From: Halomonas sp. A11-A
Lineage (GTDB): Bacteria; Pseudomonadota; Gammaproteobacteria; Pseudomonadales; Halomonadaceae
Length of the DNA: 59,877 nucleotides
Assembly (NCBI RefSeq): GCF_003182195.1
Contig: NZ_QGTM01000020.1
Span: forward strand, 1-59,877
Direction: 5' to 3'
The position numbers and the translations under genes were made by a program. Shown here one piece after another: positions 38,127-46,811 of this stretch. The notes under the pieces are model-generated. The model was given only the letters and a program-made list of their open reading frames with translations. It made no database searches and was not told the DNA's origin. Position 1 is the stretch's first letter. Each line of letters starts with the position of its first letter.

Positions 38127-38969
38127 ATGAGCGCGCAGGAACATCCGCTGGGTATCAGCTTCGAGTTCTTTCCCCCCAACACCGAGGCGGGGCGCGAGAA
38201 GCTGGTTGGCGTGCGCGATGCCCTGGCCGCCCGCGGGCCGCGCTTCTTCTCGGTCACCTACGGCGCCGGTGGTTCCACCCAGGACCGTACCCTGACGACC
38301 GTCCGCCAGGTGCGCGAGAGCGGCATCTCCACCGCGCCGCACCTCTCCTGCATCGGCAGCGAGAAGCAGCAGCTGCGCGAGCTTTTGGCCCGCTACCGCG
38401 TGGAGGGCATCGACAGTCTGGTGGCCCTGCGCGGCGACCTGCCCTCGGGCATGGGGGGCATCGGCGAGCTGCGCTATGCCAACGAGCTGGTGGAGTTCAT
38501 CCGCGAGGAGACCGGGGACCACTTCGAGATCGCCGTGGCCGCCTACCCGGAGTCTCACCCCCAGGCGCCGAGCTTCGAGCGGGACCTGGAGAACTTCGCC
38601 CGCAAGATGCAGGCCGGCGCGAACCTCGCCATCACCCAGTACTTCTTCAACGCCGACGCCTACTTCCACTTCGTCGAGCGGGCCCGCGCGCTGGGGGTCG
38701 AAGCCCCCATCGTGCCGGGCATCATGCCGATCACCAACTACGCCAAGCTGGCGCGCTTCTCCGACGCCTGCGGCGCCGAGATCCCGCGCTGGATCCGCAA
38801 GCAGCTCGAGGCCTACGGCGACGACAGCGCCTCCATCGCGGCCTTCGGCGAGGAGGTGATCTCGCGCCTCTGCCAGCGCCTGCTCGACGGCGGCGCCCCG
38901 GGCCTGCACTTCTACACGCTGAACCAGGCCGAGCCGAGCCTGAAGATCCTCGACAATATCGTCGGCTGA
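38127..38969 (+). CDS. metF: Methylenetetrahydrofolate reductase
   Basis: The 280-residue FAD enzyme reduces 5,10-methylene-THF to 5-methyl-THF for methionine synthesis. Diagnostic segments are FEFFPPNTEAGREKL with the catalytic glutamate, FFSVTYGAGGSTQDRT, the FAD-contacting LVALRGDLP and QYFFNADAYFHF. I start at the ATG at 38127 with AGAGGTG upstream and reject the 33-codon extension. The upstream 100 bases hold an AATGAAA/TTTCATT inverted repeat (38027-38061) too widely spaced to call a regulator site. A very strong terminator follows. Confidence 0.97.
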   Translation: MSAQEHPLGISFEFFPPNTEAGREKLVGVRDALAARGPRFFSVTYGAGGSTQDRTLTTVRQVRESGISTAPHLSCIGSEKQQLRELLARYRVEGIDSLVALRGDLPSGMGGIGELRYANELVEFIREETGDHFEIAVAAYPESHPQAPSFERDLENFARKMQAGANLAITQYFFNADAYFHFVERARALGVEAPIVPGIMPITNYAKLARFSDACGAEIPRWIRKQLEAYGDDSASIAAFGEEVISRLCQRLLDGGAPGLHFYTLNQAEPSLKILDNIVG

Positions 38970-38989
38970 GCCTCGGCTCGTCGGCTGCC

Positions 38990-39029
38990 AACGCAACGGG
39001 GCCCCGCCATGGCGGGGCCCCGTTGCGTT
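38990..39029 (+). terminator. Rho-independent terminator of metF
   Basis: AACGCAACGGGGCCCCGCC and its exact complement form a perfect 19-bp stem with a central AT. It may also serve the converging TRAP permease gene. It shares the CCGCCATGGCGG core with the glnA terminator. Confidence 0.85.
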
Positions 39030-39074
39030 TCCGGCAGGGTTGGCGGAAGGCCGCCCCGCAGGGCGGCAGCAGGG

Positions 39075-41270
39075 TCAGCCGCTTTCGGCCGCCTGCGGTG
39101 CGCCACTGCCGTGCAGCTTGCGCTGCATCATGAACAGCGCGGCGCCGATGGCGAGGCCGGCCACATCCGTGTAGATGCCGCCATAGATCATGAACATGGC
39201 GCCCACGAACATCACCAGGCGCTGCCACAGCTTCACCGGCCCGAAGAACCACGCCTGCACCACGCCCGCCAGCAGCACGATGCCCAGGGTGGCGGTGATG
39301 CCGACCCGCAGGATCTGCGGCCAGGTGCCTTCCATCAGCATCGCCGGGCTGTAGAAGAACATGAAGGGCACGATGAAGGCGGCCAGGCCGATCTTGAAGG
39401 AGGCCACCGAGGTGCCCATGGCGTTGTCGCCGGAGATGCCTGCCGCGGCGTAGGAGGCCAGCGCCACCGGCGGGGTGATCGCCGAGACCACCGCGAAGTA
39501 GAACACGAAGAAGTGCGCCACCAGCGGCTGGATGCCGATGTTGATCAGGCCCGGGGCGACCACCGAGGCGGCCACCGCATAGGCCGCCGTGGTCGGCATG
39601 CCCATGCCCAGCAGGATCGAGATCAGCATGGCGAAGATCAGCGCCAGCAGCTGGCTGACTCCCGCCAGGCCCAGCAGCAGCGAGGAGAAGCGTGCACCGA
39701 CGCCGGTCAGCGAGATCACCCCGACGATGATGCCCGCACAGGCGCACACAGCGATGATCTGAATCGACATGGTGCCAGCCAGCCGTAGCGCCTTGAGGAT
39801 CTCGCGGATGCCCATCTTGTTGGGGGAGATCCAGCTCACCACGGCGGCCGAGGCGGTGGCCAGGGTGCCTGCGCGGATCACCGAGTAGCCCATGAATAGC
39901 GCGGCGATCAGGATGATGATCGGTGTGAAGAGATAGATCTGCTTGACCAGCTTCGAGAAGAGCGGAATCTCATCCTTGCGCATGCCACGCATGCCCTTGC
40001 GGGCCGCCTCGAAGTCCACCATGCAGTAGACCGAGAGAAAGTAGAGGATGGCGGGGATCAGCGCCGCCACGGCGATCTCGGTGTAGGGGATGCCGGTGAT
40101 CTCCGCCATGATGAAGGCCCCCGCGCCCATGATTGGCGGCATGATCTGCCCGCCAGTGGAGGCGGCCGCCTCGATGGCCCCGGCGCTGCGGCCCGGATAG
40201 CCCACCTTCTTCATCAGCGGAATGGTCAGCGAGCCGGTGGAGACCACGTTGCCGGCGCTGGTGCCGTTGATCATGCCCATCAGGCCGGAGGCGAAGATAG
40301 AGACCTTGGCGGGGCCGCCCCGGGCGCGGCCGGCGGCGGCGAAGGCGAAGTTGACGAAGTAGTCACCCACCTTCGAGGCCTGCAGGAAGGCAGCGAAGAT
40401 GATGAATAGGATGATGTAGGTCGATGACACCGCGGTGGTTGGCCCGAGGATGCCGATGTCGGTGTAGAGCTGGCTGAAGAAGCGGTTGAATGAGAGCCCC
40501 GGGTAGCCCAAAAAGCCCGGCAGGTAGGGGCCGACCCACACATAGAGCAGAAAGAGGGCGGAGATCACCACCAGCGCCATGCCAGCCACGCGGCGGGTCA
40601 GCTCGAGGATCAGCAGTGAGCCGGCCAGGGCCGCATAGGAGATGCCGATGGGGGCGAAGGAGGTGCCGGTGGAGGCGCGCAGCGGCGTGTTGAAGATCAG
40701 GATCAGGTAGCCTGCACCGCTTATGGCGCAGAGCATCAGCACCAGGTCCGGGGGCGAGAGCTTCTCGCGCACCTGGCGATAGCCCCAGGAGAGCAGGATG
40801 GCGGCACTGGTGGCGAAGAGCAGCGGATAGCCGTAGTGCCAGGCCTCGATGGCCGGATCGATGCGCATAGCGCCGCCCGCGATCAGCTGATTCATGCGCC
40901 ACACCTGGAACAGCGCATAGCCGGCGGGTAATAGCAGCGCGAAGCTCACCCAGCCCAGCCAGGCTGGCGACTGCCTGACGCTACCCTCGCCGGCGAAGCG
41001 GGTGCCGGTGTAGAGGGCGAAGCCGAGGATCAGCGCACCGGCGATGTGTACGATGCGAAACGACCAGGTCTCCATCGGGTAGAGGTTGAGGGAGACCAGG
41101 TGGAAGGTGGCGTAGAGGATGGCCAAAGCGCCGAACAGCAGCCACTGCCAGCCGACGTAGAGGCGCCGGTTGGACTCGACGATTTCCTCGTCGATGCCCT
41201 CGGCGATCGTCTCGGGGGCGTGATCGGCAGGATCCTCGGTGCCCTGGCGTGGGTCGGGGGTGTGGTTCAT
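39075..41270 (-). CDS. TRAP transporter fused permease (4TM/12TM, TAXI type)
   Basis: The 731-residue membrane protein fuses the small (DctQ-like) and large (DctM-like) TRAP permease subunits, the form found with TAXI binding proteins. Visible marks of the large subunit are GLMGMINGTSAGNVVSTGSL, AAASTGGQIMPPIMGAGAF and ILLGMGMPTTAAYAVAASVV. Uptake is driven by an ion gradient, usually sodium. The binding protein gene at 41362-42345 lies upstream in the same direction. Substrates of TAXI-TRAP systems are mostly carboxylates or amino acids such as glutamate; none can be assigned here. Confidence 0.95.
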   Translation of the reverse strand: MNHTPDPRQGTEDPADHAPETIAEGIDEEIVESNRRLYVGWQWLLFGALAILYATFHLVSLNLYPMETWSFRIVHIAGALILGFALYTGTRFAGEGSVRQSPAWLGWVSFALLLPAGYALFQVWRMNQLIAGGAMRIDPAIEAWHYGYPLLFATSAAILLSWGYRQVREKLSPPDLVLMLCAISGAGYLILIFNTPLRASTGTSFAPIGISYAALAGSLLILELTRRVAGMALVVISALFLLYVWVGPYLPGFLGYPGLSFNRFFSQLYTDIGILGPTTAVSSTYIILFIIFAAFLQASKVGDYFVNFAFAAAGRARGGPAKVSIFASGLMGMINGTSAGNVVSTGSLTIPLMKKVGYPGRSAGAIEAAASTGGQIMPPIMGAGAFIMAEITGIPYTEIAVAALIPAILYFLSVYCMVDFEAARKGMRGMRKDEIPLFSKLVKQIYLFTPIIILIAALFMGYSVIRAGTLATASAAVVSWISPNKMGIREILKALRLAGTMSIQIIAVCACAGIIVGVISLTGVGARFSSLLLGLAGVSQLLALIFAMLISILLGMGMPTTAAYAVAASVVAPGLINIGIQPLVAHFFVFYFAVVSAITPPVALASYAAAGISGDNAMGTSVASFKIGLAAFIVPFMFFYSPAMLMEGTWPQILRVGITATLGIVLLAGVVQAWFFGPVKLWQRLVMFVGAMFMIYGGIYTDVAGLAIGAALFMMQRKLHGSGAPQAAESG

Positions 41271-41311
41271 GGGACGTTTACCCTTGGATGGGGACGGCTT
41301 GGGGACGACAA

Positions 41312-41340
41312 GCCCCGCGCCGGCATTGCCGGGGCGGGGC
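41312..41340 (-). terminator. Intercistronic stem-loop between TAXI binding protein and permease genes
   Basis: GCCCCGC/GCGGGGC and GCCGGCA/TGCCGG form an imperfect two-part stem with one bulge. With no T run after it, it may act as a partial terminator or an mRNA 3' stabiliser that lets the binding protein be made in excess. Confidence 0.45.
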
Positions 41341-41361
41341 GGGATGTGCCAGTGGGCGGGC

Positions 41362-42345
41362 TTAGTGGATCAGCGACTCGTCGATCTCGTAGCCGTTCTC
41401 CTGGTACCAGCGCGCCGCACCCGGATGGAAGGGCAGCACGGTGTTGTGCACGATGTTCTCCGGGATGGAGGTCTCGGCGGAGCGGTGCACGTTACGCATC
41501 TTGTCGTTGTTCTCCATGGTCACCTTGGTGACTTCGTAGATGAAGTCCTCCGGCAGGTCGCAGCGGGAGATGGCGAAGTTCCACATGGAGACGGCGCGGG
41601 CATCCTCCTCCAGGGTCTGGTAGGTGCTGGCGGGAATCCAGAACTCGGAGACCGGGAAGTTCTCCAGCACGATGGCCTGCTCCTCCTCGGTGAACTCAAT
41701 GATGTTCACGTTGGTCTGCACCTCGAGCTGACTGACCGCCGGGATCGGGATGCCCGCGGCGAAGGCGATCACGTCGAGCAGGCCGTCCTGGAGCTGGCCG
41801 CCCAGGTCGGACCAGCCGCCGTTGCGGCGCTCGAAGTCGACGCCCAGGGTCTCGAGGATGGCCGGGAAGTAGGTGTCGGAGGTAGAGGCCGAGGGGCCGA
41901 AGCCGATGCGGGCGCCGTCCGGGATGTCGGAGATGCTGGTGATACCGGTGCTGGACAGCGCGGTGATGGAGAACGGGGTCTCGTACATCGGGAAGAGCGC
42001 GCAGACGTTGTCCATGGGCACGCCGGGGGCCAGCGGGCTCTCGCCCTTCACCGCGTCGGCGGCGGGGCCCAGGGTGGTCAGGCCGAAGGAGATGTCGCCG
42101 GTATGCACCAGTGCCAGGTTCTGGGTCGGGCCGCCGGTCACCTCGCCGCCGCCGGAGATGCCGAGCTCGTCAGCGATCAGGTTGGCCCAGCCGGAGCCGT
42201 AGACGTAGAAGGTACCGCCCTGGCTGGCGGTGCCCACGGTGAAGTTGGAGGGCCAGTCGCTGCGGTCGGCCTGGGCGGCCGTGGCGGCGACCAGCAGAGA
42301 GCCGGCGACGGTGCCGGCGAGAAGCTTGGTGGAGAGGTGACGCAT
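41362..42345 (-). CDS. TAXI-family TRAP transporter solute-binding protein
   Basis: The 327-residue precursor has a signal peptide (MRHLSTKLLAGTVAGSLLVA, cleavage after AAQA) and a TAXI-type binding domain: FTVGTASQGGTFYVYGSGWA near the mature N-terminus, then GPTQNLALVHTGDISFGLTT and IGFGPSASTSDTYFP. It captures the solute in the periplasm for the fused TRAP permease downstream. The ATG at 42345 with CGGAG upstream is chosen over a start 37 codons earlier. An 18-bp palindrome lies upstream at 42530-42547. Confidence 0.94.
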   Translation of the reverse strand: MRHLSTKLLAGTVAGSLLVAATAAQADRSDWPSNFTVGTASQGGTFYVYGSGWANLIADELGISGGGEVTGGPTQNLALVHTGDISFGLTTLGPAADAVKGESPLAPGVPMDNVCALFPMYETPFSITALSSTGITSISDIPDGARIGFGPSASTSDTYFPAILETLGVDFERRNGGWSDLGGQLQDGLLDVIAFAAGIPIPAVSQLEVQTNVNIIEFTEEEQAIVLENFPVSEFWIPASTYQTLEEDARAVSMWNFAISRCDLPEDFIYEVTKVTMENNDKMRNVHRSAETSIPENIVHNTVLPFHPGAARWYQENGYEIDESLIH

Positions 42346-42529
42346 GGCGTGACTCCGTTGCATGTTGTCGTTGGCAAGCCCGGCCCCGGGGTTCGGAGGG
42401 GTGCCTACAGTCTGGCAGCTCCTCCGGGGCCCGACGGCGCCGGGCGGGGTGTTCATTCAACGTTCTTCATGGCAAGCGACGGGCCACCGTCTGGAAAATA
42501 TTTTTATTTCAATTGTTTGAGATCTCGGT

Positions 42530-42547
42530 CTTCGACCATGGTCGAAG
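42530..42547. promoter_or_regulatory. Perfect 18-bp palindrome, candidate operator
   Basis: CTTCGACCATGGTCGAAG is a perfect palindrome in the 276-base gap between the TAXI binding protein start and the end of the Na/Pi gene. It sits next to the AT-rich stretch 42496-42520, where a minus-strand promoter would be expected. It could be a repressor site for the TRAP genes or the end signal of the Na/Pi gene; no T run supports the latter. Confidence 0.4.
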
Positions 42548-42621
42548 TGTCGCGGAGGCACCCAGGCTGGAAAGCCGCACGCTAGGCAGGATGGTTGTGT
42601 GCGGAAATCCGCACAGCGGGT

Positions 42622-44328
42622 TCAGGTGGGGGCCAGGGCCTCCATCAGGCGCGTGGCCTGGTGCAGGTCGTTCATCAGCGTGGAGGCCAGCCAGGGGTCG
42701 AGGCGGTGCTGGCGCAGACGCTCGGCCAGGGCCTGCTGCCAGTGCTGGCGCACCTCCTCTATGGGCGAGGTGACATCCGCCGAGTCGGGGGCGGCGGCCA
42801 GGCGGTTGAGCCCCTGGGCCAGGGCCATGCGGATATCGTCATGGGCCTCGCGCAGGGGGCTGGCCGCAGCGGCATGGCGCATCAGGCTGCGCTGCAGCAC
42901 CTCGCCGAAGCGCACCGCCTCCACCATACGTAGGGTGCGGGCATAGAGGCTCTCGAGCCTGGCCTGCTGCTCCTCGGTGAGCGGCATGTCGAGCCGCGCG
43001 TAGAAGTCGAGGATCTCCGCCATCAGCGGCTTGATCTGCTCATGGTAGCGGGCGTTGACCATCGGCCAGGCGGTGGTGTCGATCCGCGCCTTGACCACCT
43101 CCCGGGAGGGCGGATGGCCGATCACCTCGGCGCTGGGCATCAGGATCGCCGAGCAGAGCAGGTGGTAGGCGCGGCGATTGAGCCGCTGGCACTCCTGCTC
43201 CATGGCGGCCAGCGCCGTGTCGGCGTGCTCCAGGGCGTTGGTGTTCAGGTAGCGGGCCTGGGCGGGGGGGATCCGCGAGGGCTCGGGGAAGCATCGCTCC
43301 AGGCATGCGGCGAGCCGCGGGATCAGCGGCAGCATCAGCACGATGCCGAGCAGGTTGAAGAGGGTGTGGAAGAGCGCCAGCTTTAGCGGCCAGGCATCCG
43401 CGGCCAGGCCGATCAGCTCGCCGAGCTCGTCCACCAGCCAGGCCAGCGGCACCAGCAGTGCCAGGGCCACGGCGGCGGTGGCCAGGTTGAACACCACATG
43501 GGCCCCGGCCAGCCGTCGCACCGCGGCACCGGCGCCCAGCGCCCCCAGCACCGCGGTGACGGTGGTGCCGACGTTGGCGCCGATGGCAATGGCCAGGGCC
43601 GGCAGATAGGGCAGCTGCCCTCCCGCCAGGGCGGCCAGGGTGATCAGCAGGGTGGCGTGGCTCGACTGCATCACTACCGTGGCCACCACCCCGAACAGCA
43701 CGAAGAGTGGCCAGTGCCAGGCGCTGTCGCCGGCCAGGCCGTCCAGGGAGAGGCCATCCTGCCACGCCTCGAAGCCCAGCTTCATGAAGTCGATGCCCAG
43801 AAACAGCAGGCCGATGCCCAGTAGCACCCCGGCCGCCGCGGCGCGGCCATCCTTGAGCACCCGGGAGCCGAGCAGCCCGAGGGCCAGGAAGGGCATGGCG
43901 AACTGAGCGAGGTCGACGCGCAGGCCGAAGCCGGCGATCAGCCAGGCCCCGGTGGTGGTGCCGAGGTTGGCCCCGAACAGCAGGGCGATGGCGCCGGGCA
44001 GGGCGACGAGGCCCGCACCGACGAAGGAGAGCGAGAGCAGGGTGACCAGGGAGCTGGACTGCACCAGCGCCGTGGCGGCGGCCCCCACCCCGATGGCGCG
44101 GAGCGGGTGACGGGTGGCGGTATGCAGCCAGCGGTCCAGAGTGCCGCCGGAGAGGCGCTTGACGGCGTCGCCCAAGTGGGTCATGCCCCACAGGAAGAGG
44201 CCCAGGCCGGCGGCCAGGGTGGCGAGATCCAACCGGGCCAGCAGCAGCGCCGCGGCCGCGGCCAGCCCCAGCAGCTCGAGATGATGGCGCCGCGATAGCA
44301 GCGCCTGTGCCACTCCCTGGCGGGTCAA
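42622..44328 (-). CDS. Na/Pi-cotransporter family protein with PhoU-like C-terminus
   Basis: The 568-residue protein has two inverted Na/Pi-cotransporter (PF02690) halves marked by the QSSS-type motifs ALVQSSSLVTLL and VVMQSSHATLL, each followed by a GANLGTT or GANVGTT segment. Residues about 345-565 are a cytoplasmic helical region resembling PhoU. It should take up phosphate or another anion with sodium. The second motif has SSH instead of SSS. Translation probably starts at a TTG (44328) overlapping the end of the YheV-like gene region, with AAGG upstream; a GTG five codons on is the alternative. Confidence 0.9.
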   Translation of the reverse strand: MTRQGVAQALLSRRHHLELLGLAAAAALLLARLDLATLAAGLGLFLWGMTHLGDAVKRLSGGTLDRWLHTATRHPLRAIGVGAAATALVQSSSLVTLLSLSFVGAGLVALPGAIALLFGANLGTTTGAWLIAGFGLRVDLAQFAMPFLALGLLGSRVLKDGRAAAAGVLLGIGLLFLGIDFMKLGFEAWQDGLSLDGLAGDSAWHWPLFVLFGVVATVVMQSSHATLLITLAALAGGQLPYLPALAIAIGANVGTTVTAVLGALGAGAAVRRLAGAHVVFNLATAAVALALLVPLAWLVDELGELIGLAADAWPLKLALFHTLFNLLGIVLMLPLIPRLAACLERCFPEPSRIPPAQARYLNTNALEHADTALAAMEQECQRLNRRAYHLLCSAILMPSAEVIGHPPSREVVKARIDTTAWPMVNARYHEQIKPLMAEILDFYARLDMPLTEEQQARLESLYARTLRMVEAVRFGEVLQRSLMRHAAAASPLREAHDDIRMALAQGLNRLAAAPDSADVTSPIEEVRQHWQQALAERLRQHRLDPWLASTLMNDLHQATRLMEALAPT

Positions 44329-44329
44329 C

Positions 44330-44575
44330 TCAGTGGCCCTTGGGGTCGAGGATCTTCACCGGCTGGAAGTCCTGACGGCGCTGCTCCTCGCGGGCCTGGT
44401 TGACGCGGGTGGCCAGCTCCGGAGCGGCCTCGTCCTCGATGGGCAGCTGCTCGAAGAAGTCGCAGCTGACGCACTCCCGGTAGCGGATGCCGTGCTGCTC
44501 CCAGCTGCGGATGCGGTCCAGCTCGGCACAGCGCGGGCAGATCGCGCCGGCGATAAAGCGTTTCTGGGCGGCCAT
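44330..44575 (-). CDS. YheV-like zinc-ribbon protein (DUF2387)
   Basis: The 81-residue protein contains two CXXC-type pairs (ICPRCAELDRI and CVSCDFFEQL) that should bind one zinc, and the FIAGAICPRC start typical of YheV/DUF2387 proteins. In E. coli yheV lies next to kefB and in other gammaproteobacteria next to prlC, as here: it follows the oligopeptidase A gene by 48 bases. The function is unknown. Its stop is one base before the likely TTG start of the Na/Pi gene, so the two are probably coupled. Confidence 0.88.
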   Translation of the reverse strand: MAAQKRFIAGAICPRCAELDRIRSWEQHGIRYRECVSCDFFEQLPIEDEAAPELATRVNQAREEQRRQDFQPVKILDPKGH

Positions 44576-44623
44576 GAGGGCTCCTGTCGGGCCCCGGCGG
44601 CGGGCCGGGGCAGGGTGAACGAA

Positions 44624-46672
44624 TCAGGCGGCACGGATGCCGCTGTGGCGCAGCAACGGCTCGATGCTGGGCTCGCGGCCGCGGAAGGCGCGGAACAGCT
44701 CCGCGGCATCCCGGGCGCCGCCCTGCTCGAGGATCTCGGTGCGAAAGCGCCGGCCGGTCTCTGGGTCGAAGATACCCGCTTCCTCGAAGGCGCTCCAGGC
44801 GTCGGCGGAGAGCACCTCGGCCCACTTGTAGCTGTAGTAGCCCGCCGCATAGCCGCCGGCGAAGATATGGCTGAAGCCGTTCTGGAAGCGGTTGAATTCG
44901 GCCCGCGGCACCACCGAGACCGCGTCGCGCACCGCGTCGAGCAGCGCCTGGATCTCCGCCGCCGAGGGCGCGGCCAGCTCGTGGTGCAGGCGCAGGTCGA
45001 AGATCGAGAACTCCAGCTGGCGCACCATGTTCATGGCGGACTGGAAGTTCTTGGCCGCCTGCAGCTTCGCCAGCAGCTCGGCGGGCAGCGGCTCGCCGCT
45101 CTCGACGTGGCCGGCGATCAGGTCGAGGCTCTCGCGCTCCCAGCAGTAGTTCTCCATGAATTGGCTGGGCAGCTCCACGGCATCCCAGGCCACCCCGTTG
45201 ATGCCGGAGATGTCGGCGATGGTCTGCCGGGTCAGCATATGGTGCAGGCCGTGGCCGAACTCGTGGAACAGGGTGGTCACCTCGTCATGGGTGAGCAGCG
45301 CCGGCCTGTCGCCCACCGGGCGGGTGAAGTTGCAGGTGAGGTAGGCCACCGGCAGCTGCAGGGTCTCGCCCTCCAGGCGACGCACCCGGCACTCGTCCAT
45401 CCAGGCGCCGCCGCGCTTGCCTTCGCGGGCGTAGAGGTCCAGATAGAAGCCGGCAATGGGCTCGCCCTGCTCGAGGATGCGGAAGAAGCGCACGTCGGGG
45501 TGGTAGCGCGGCGCCTGATCGTCCTCGGCGAAGGTGACGCCGAACAGGCGCTCCACCACCTGGAAGAGACCCTCCACTACCCGGGGGGCGGGGAAGTAGG
45601 GGCGCAGCTGCTCCTGGGAGACGGCGTGGCGCGCCTCGCGCAGCTTCTCGCTGGCGAAGCCCACGTCCCAGGGGGCGAGCTCGCCCATGCCCAGTTCGTC
45701 CCGGGCATAGGCCTCGAGCTCGGCGAACTCCTCCTTTGCCTGGGGCACGGCGCGGCGCGCCAGGTCCTCGAGGAACTCGAGCACCTGGGCCGGGGATTCG
45801 GCCATCTTGGTGGCCAACGAATAGTCGGCGTAGGTGGCGAAGCCCAGCAGCTCGGCGAGCTCCCGGCGCAGCGCCAGGATCTCCTCCATCACCGGGGCGT
45901 TGTCGTACTGGCCGGCCAGGGGCCCCTGGTCGGAGGCGCGGGTGACGAAGGCGGTATAGACCTCGCGGCGCAGCTCGCGATCCTCGGCGTAGGTCATCAC
46001 CGGGAAGAAGCTCGGGAAGTCCAGGGTGATCCGGTAGCCGGCCTGGCCCTTGGCCTCGGCGTTGGCGCGCAGGGTGGCCAGCGTGCTCTCCGGCAGGCCG
46101 GCCAGGCGGGTCTCGTCGGCGAGGTCGAGGTGCCAGGCCTGGGTGGCGTCGAGCAGCTGGTTGGAGAAGGTGTTGCCGAGCTCGGAGAGGCGCGCCTTGA
46201 TCTCGCCGTAGCGGCGCTTCTTCTCCGCCGGGAGGTCGACACCGGCGAGGCGGAAGTCGCGCAGGGTGTTCTCCACGGTGCGGCGCTGGGCGTCATCCAG
46301 CCCGGCCCAGGCGGGGCCCTCCTTCAGGGCCTGCCAGGCGCGGAACAGTCCCTCGTGCTGCCCGAGCCAGGTGCTGTACTCGGAGAGCTTGCCCAGGCAG
46401 GCCTGGTAGGCCTCGCGCAGCTCGGGGCTGTTCATGGTGCTGTTGAGGTGGGAGACCGGCGACCAGGCCCGGGAGAGGCGGTCGTTGAGGGACTCCAGCG
46501 GTACGGCCAGGCTCTCCCAGCTGGGGGGCTCGTCCCCGGCGCGGGCCACCAGCGCCTCGATGGCGGTGCGGTTCTCGGCCAGTAGCTCCTCGATGGCTGG
46601 CACCACGTGCTCGGGACGGATCTCATCGAAGGGGGGAAGCTCATGGGGGGCGAGCAGCGGGTTGCGGGACAT
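44624..46672 (-). CDS. prlC: Oligopeptidase A (M3 metallopeptidase)
   Basis: The 682-residue zinc peptidase degrades short peptides, including cleaved signal peptides, in the cytoplasm. The thermolysin-like HEFGH motif is at 470-474 with its third zinc ligand in the following ELPSQFMENYCWE segment; the C-terminal tyrosine-rich loop FAGGYAAGYYSYKWAEVL is also typical. The ATG at 46672 with GAGG upstream gives the standard N-terminus. It is divergent from the NSS transporter and heads the prlC-yheV-like-Na/Pi series. Confidence 0.96.
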   Translation of the reverse strand: MSRNPLLAPHELPPFDEIRPEHVVPAIEELLAENRTAIEALVARAGDEPPSWESLAVPLESLNDRLSRAWSPVSHLNSTMNSPELREAYQACLGKLSEYSTWLGQHEGLFRAWQALKEGPAWAGLDDAQRRTVENTLRDFRLAGVDLPAEKKRRYGEIKARLSELGNTFSNQLLDATQAWHLDLADETRLAGLPESTLATLRANAEAKGQAGYRITLDFPSFFPVMTYAEDRELRREVYTAFVTRASDQGPLAGQYDNAPVMEEILALRRELAELLGFATYADYSLATKMAESPAQVLEFLEDLARRAVPQAKEEFAELEAYARDELGMGELAPWDVGFASEKLREARHAVSQEQLRPYFPAPRVVEGLFQVVERLFGVTFAEDDQAPRYHPDVRFFRILEQGEPIAGFYLDLYAREGKRGGAWMDECRVRRLEGETLQLPVAYLTCNFTRPVGDRPALLTHDEVTTLFHEFGHGLHHMLTRQTIADISGINGVAWDAVELPSQFMENYCWERESLDLIAGHVESGEPLPAELLAKLQAAKNFQSAMNMVRQLEFSIFDLRLHHELAAPSAAEIQALLDAVRDAVSVVPRAEFNRFQNGFSHIFAGGYAAGYYSYKWAEVLSADAWSAFEEAGIFDPETGRRFRTEILEQGGARDAAELFRAFRGREPSIEPLLRHSGIRAA

Positions 46673-46811
46673 GCGCACCTCGGGGGTCGGAAAAGTGTAA
46701 TGACGCCTAGATGCGGGCACCGGGCCCGGGTTTCAATGCGGGTGTTTGGCCGGCAGGGGCGGGCCTGCTAGGCTTGCCGCCTTTCACGATGGCCCGGCAG
46801 GAGGGCAGACC

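Noticed and set aside
39075..39747. A second small TRAP (DctQ) gene in alternate frames near the permease
   Set aside because: The small subunit is already fused to the N-terminus of the 731-residue permease; alternate frames show no helices of the DctQ type.
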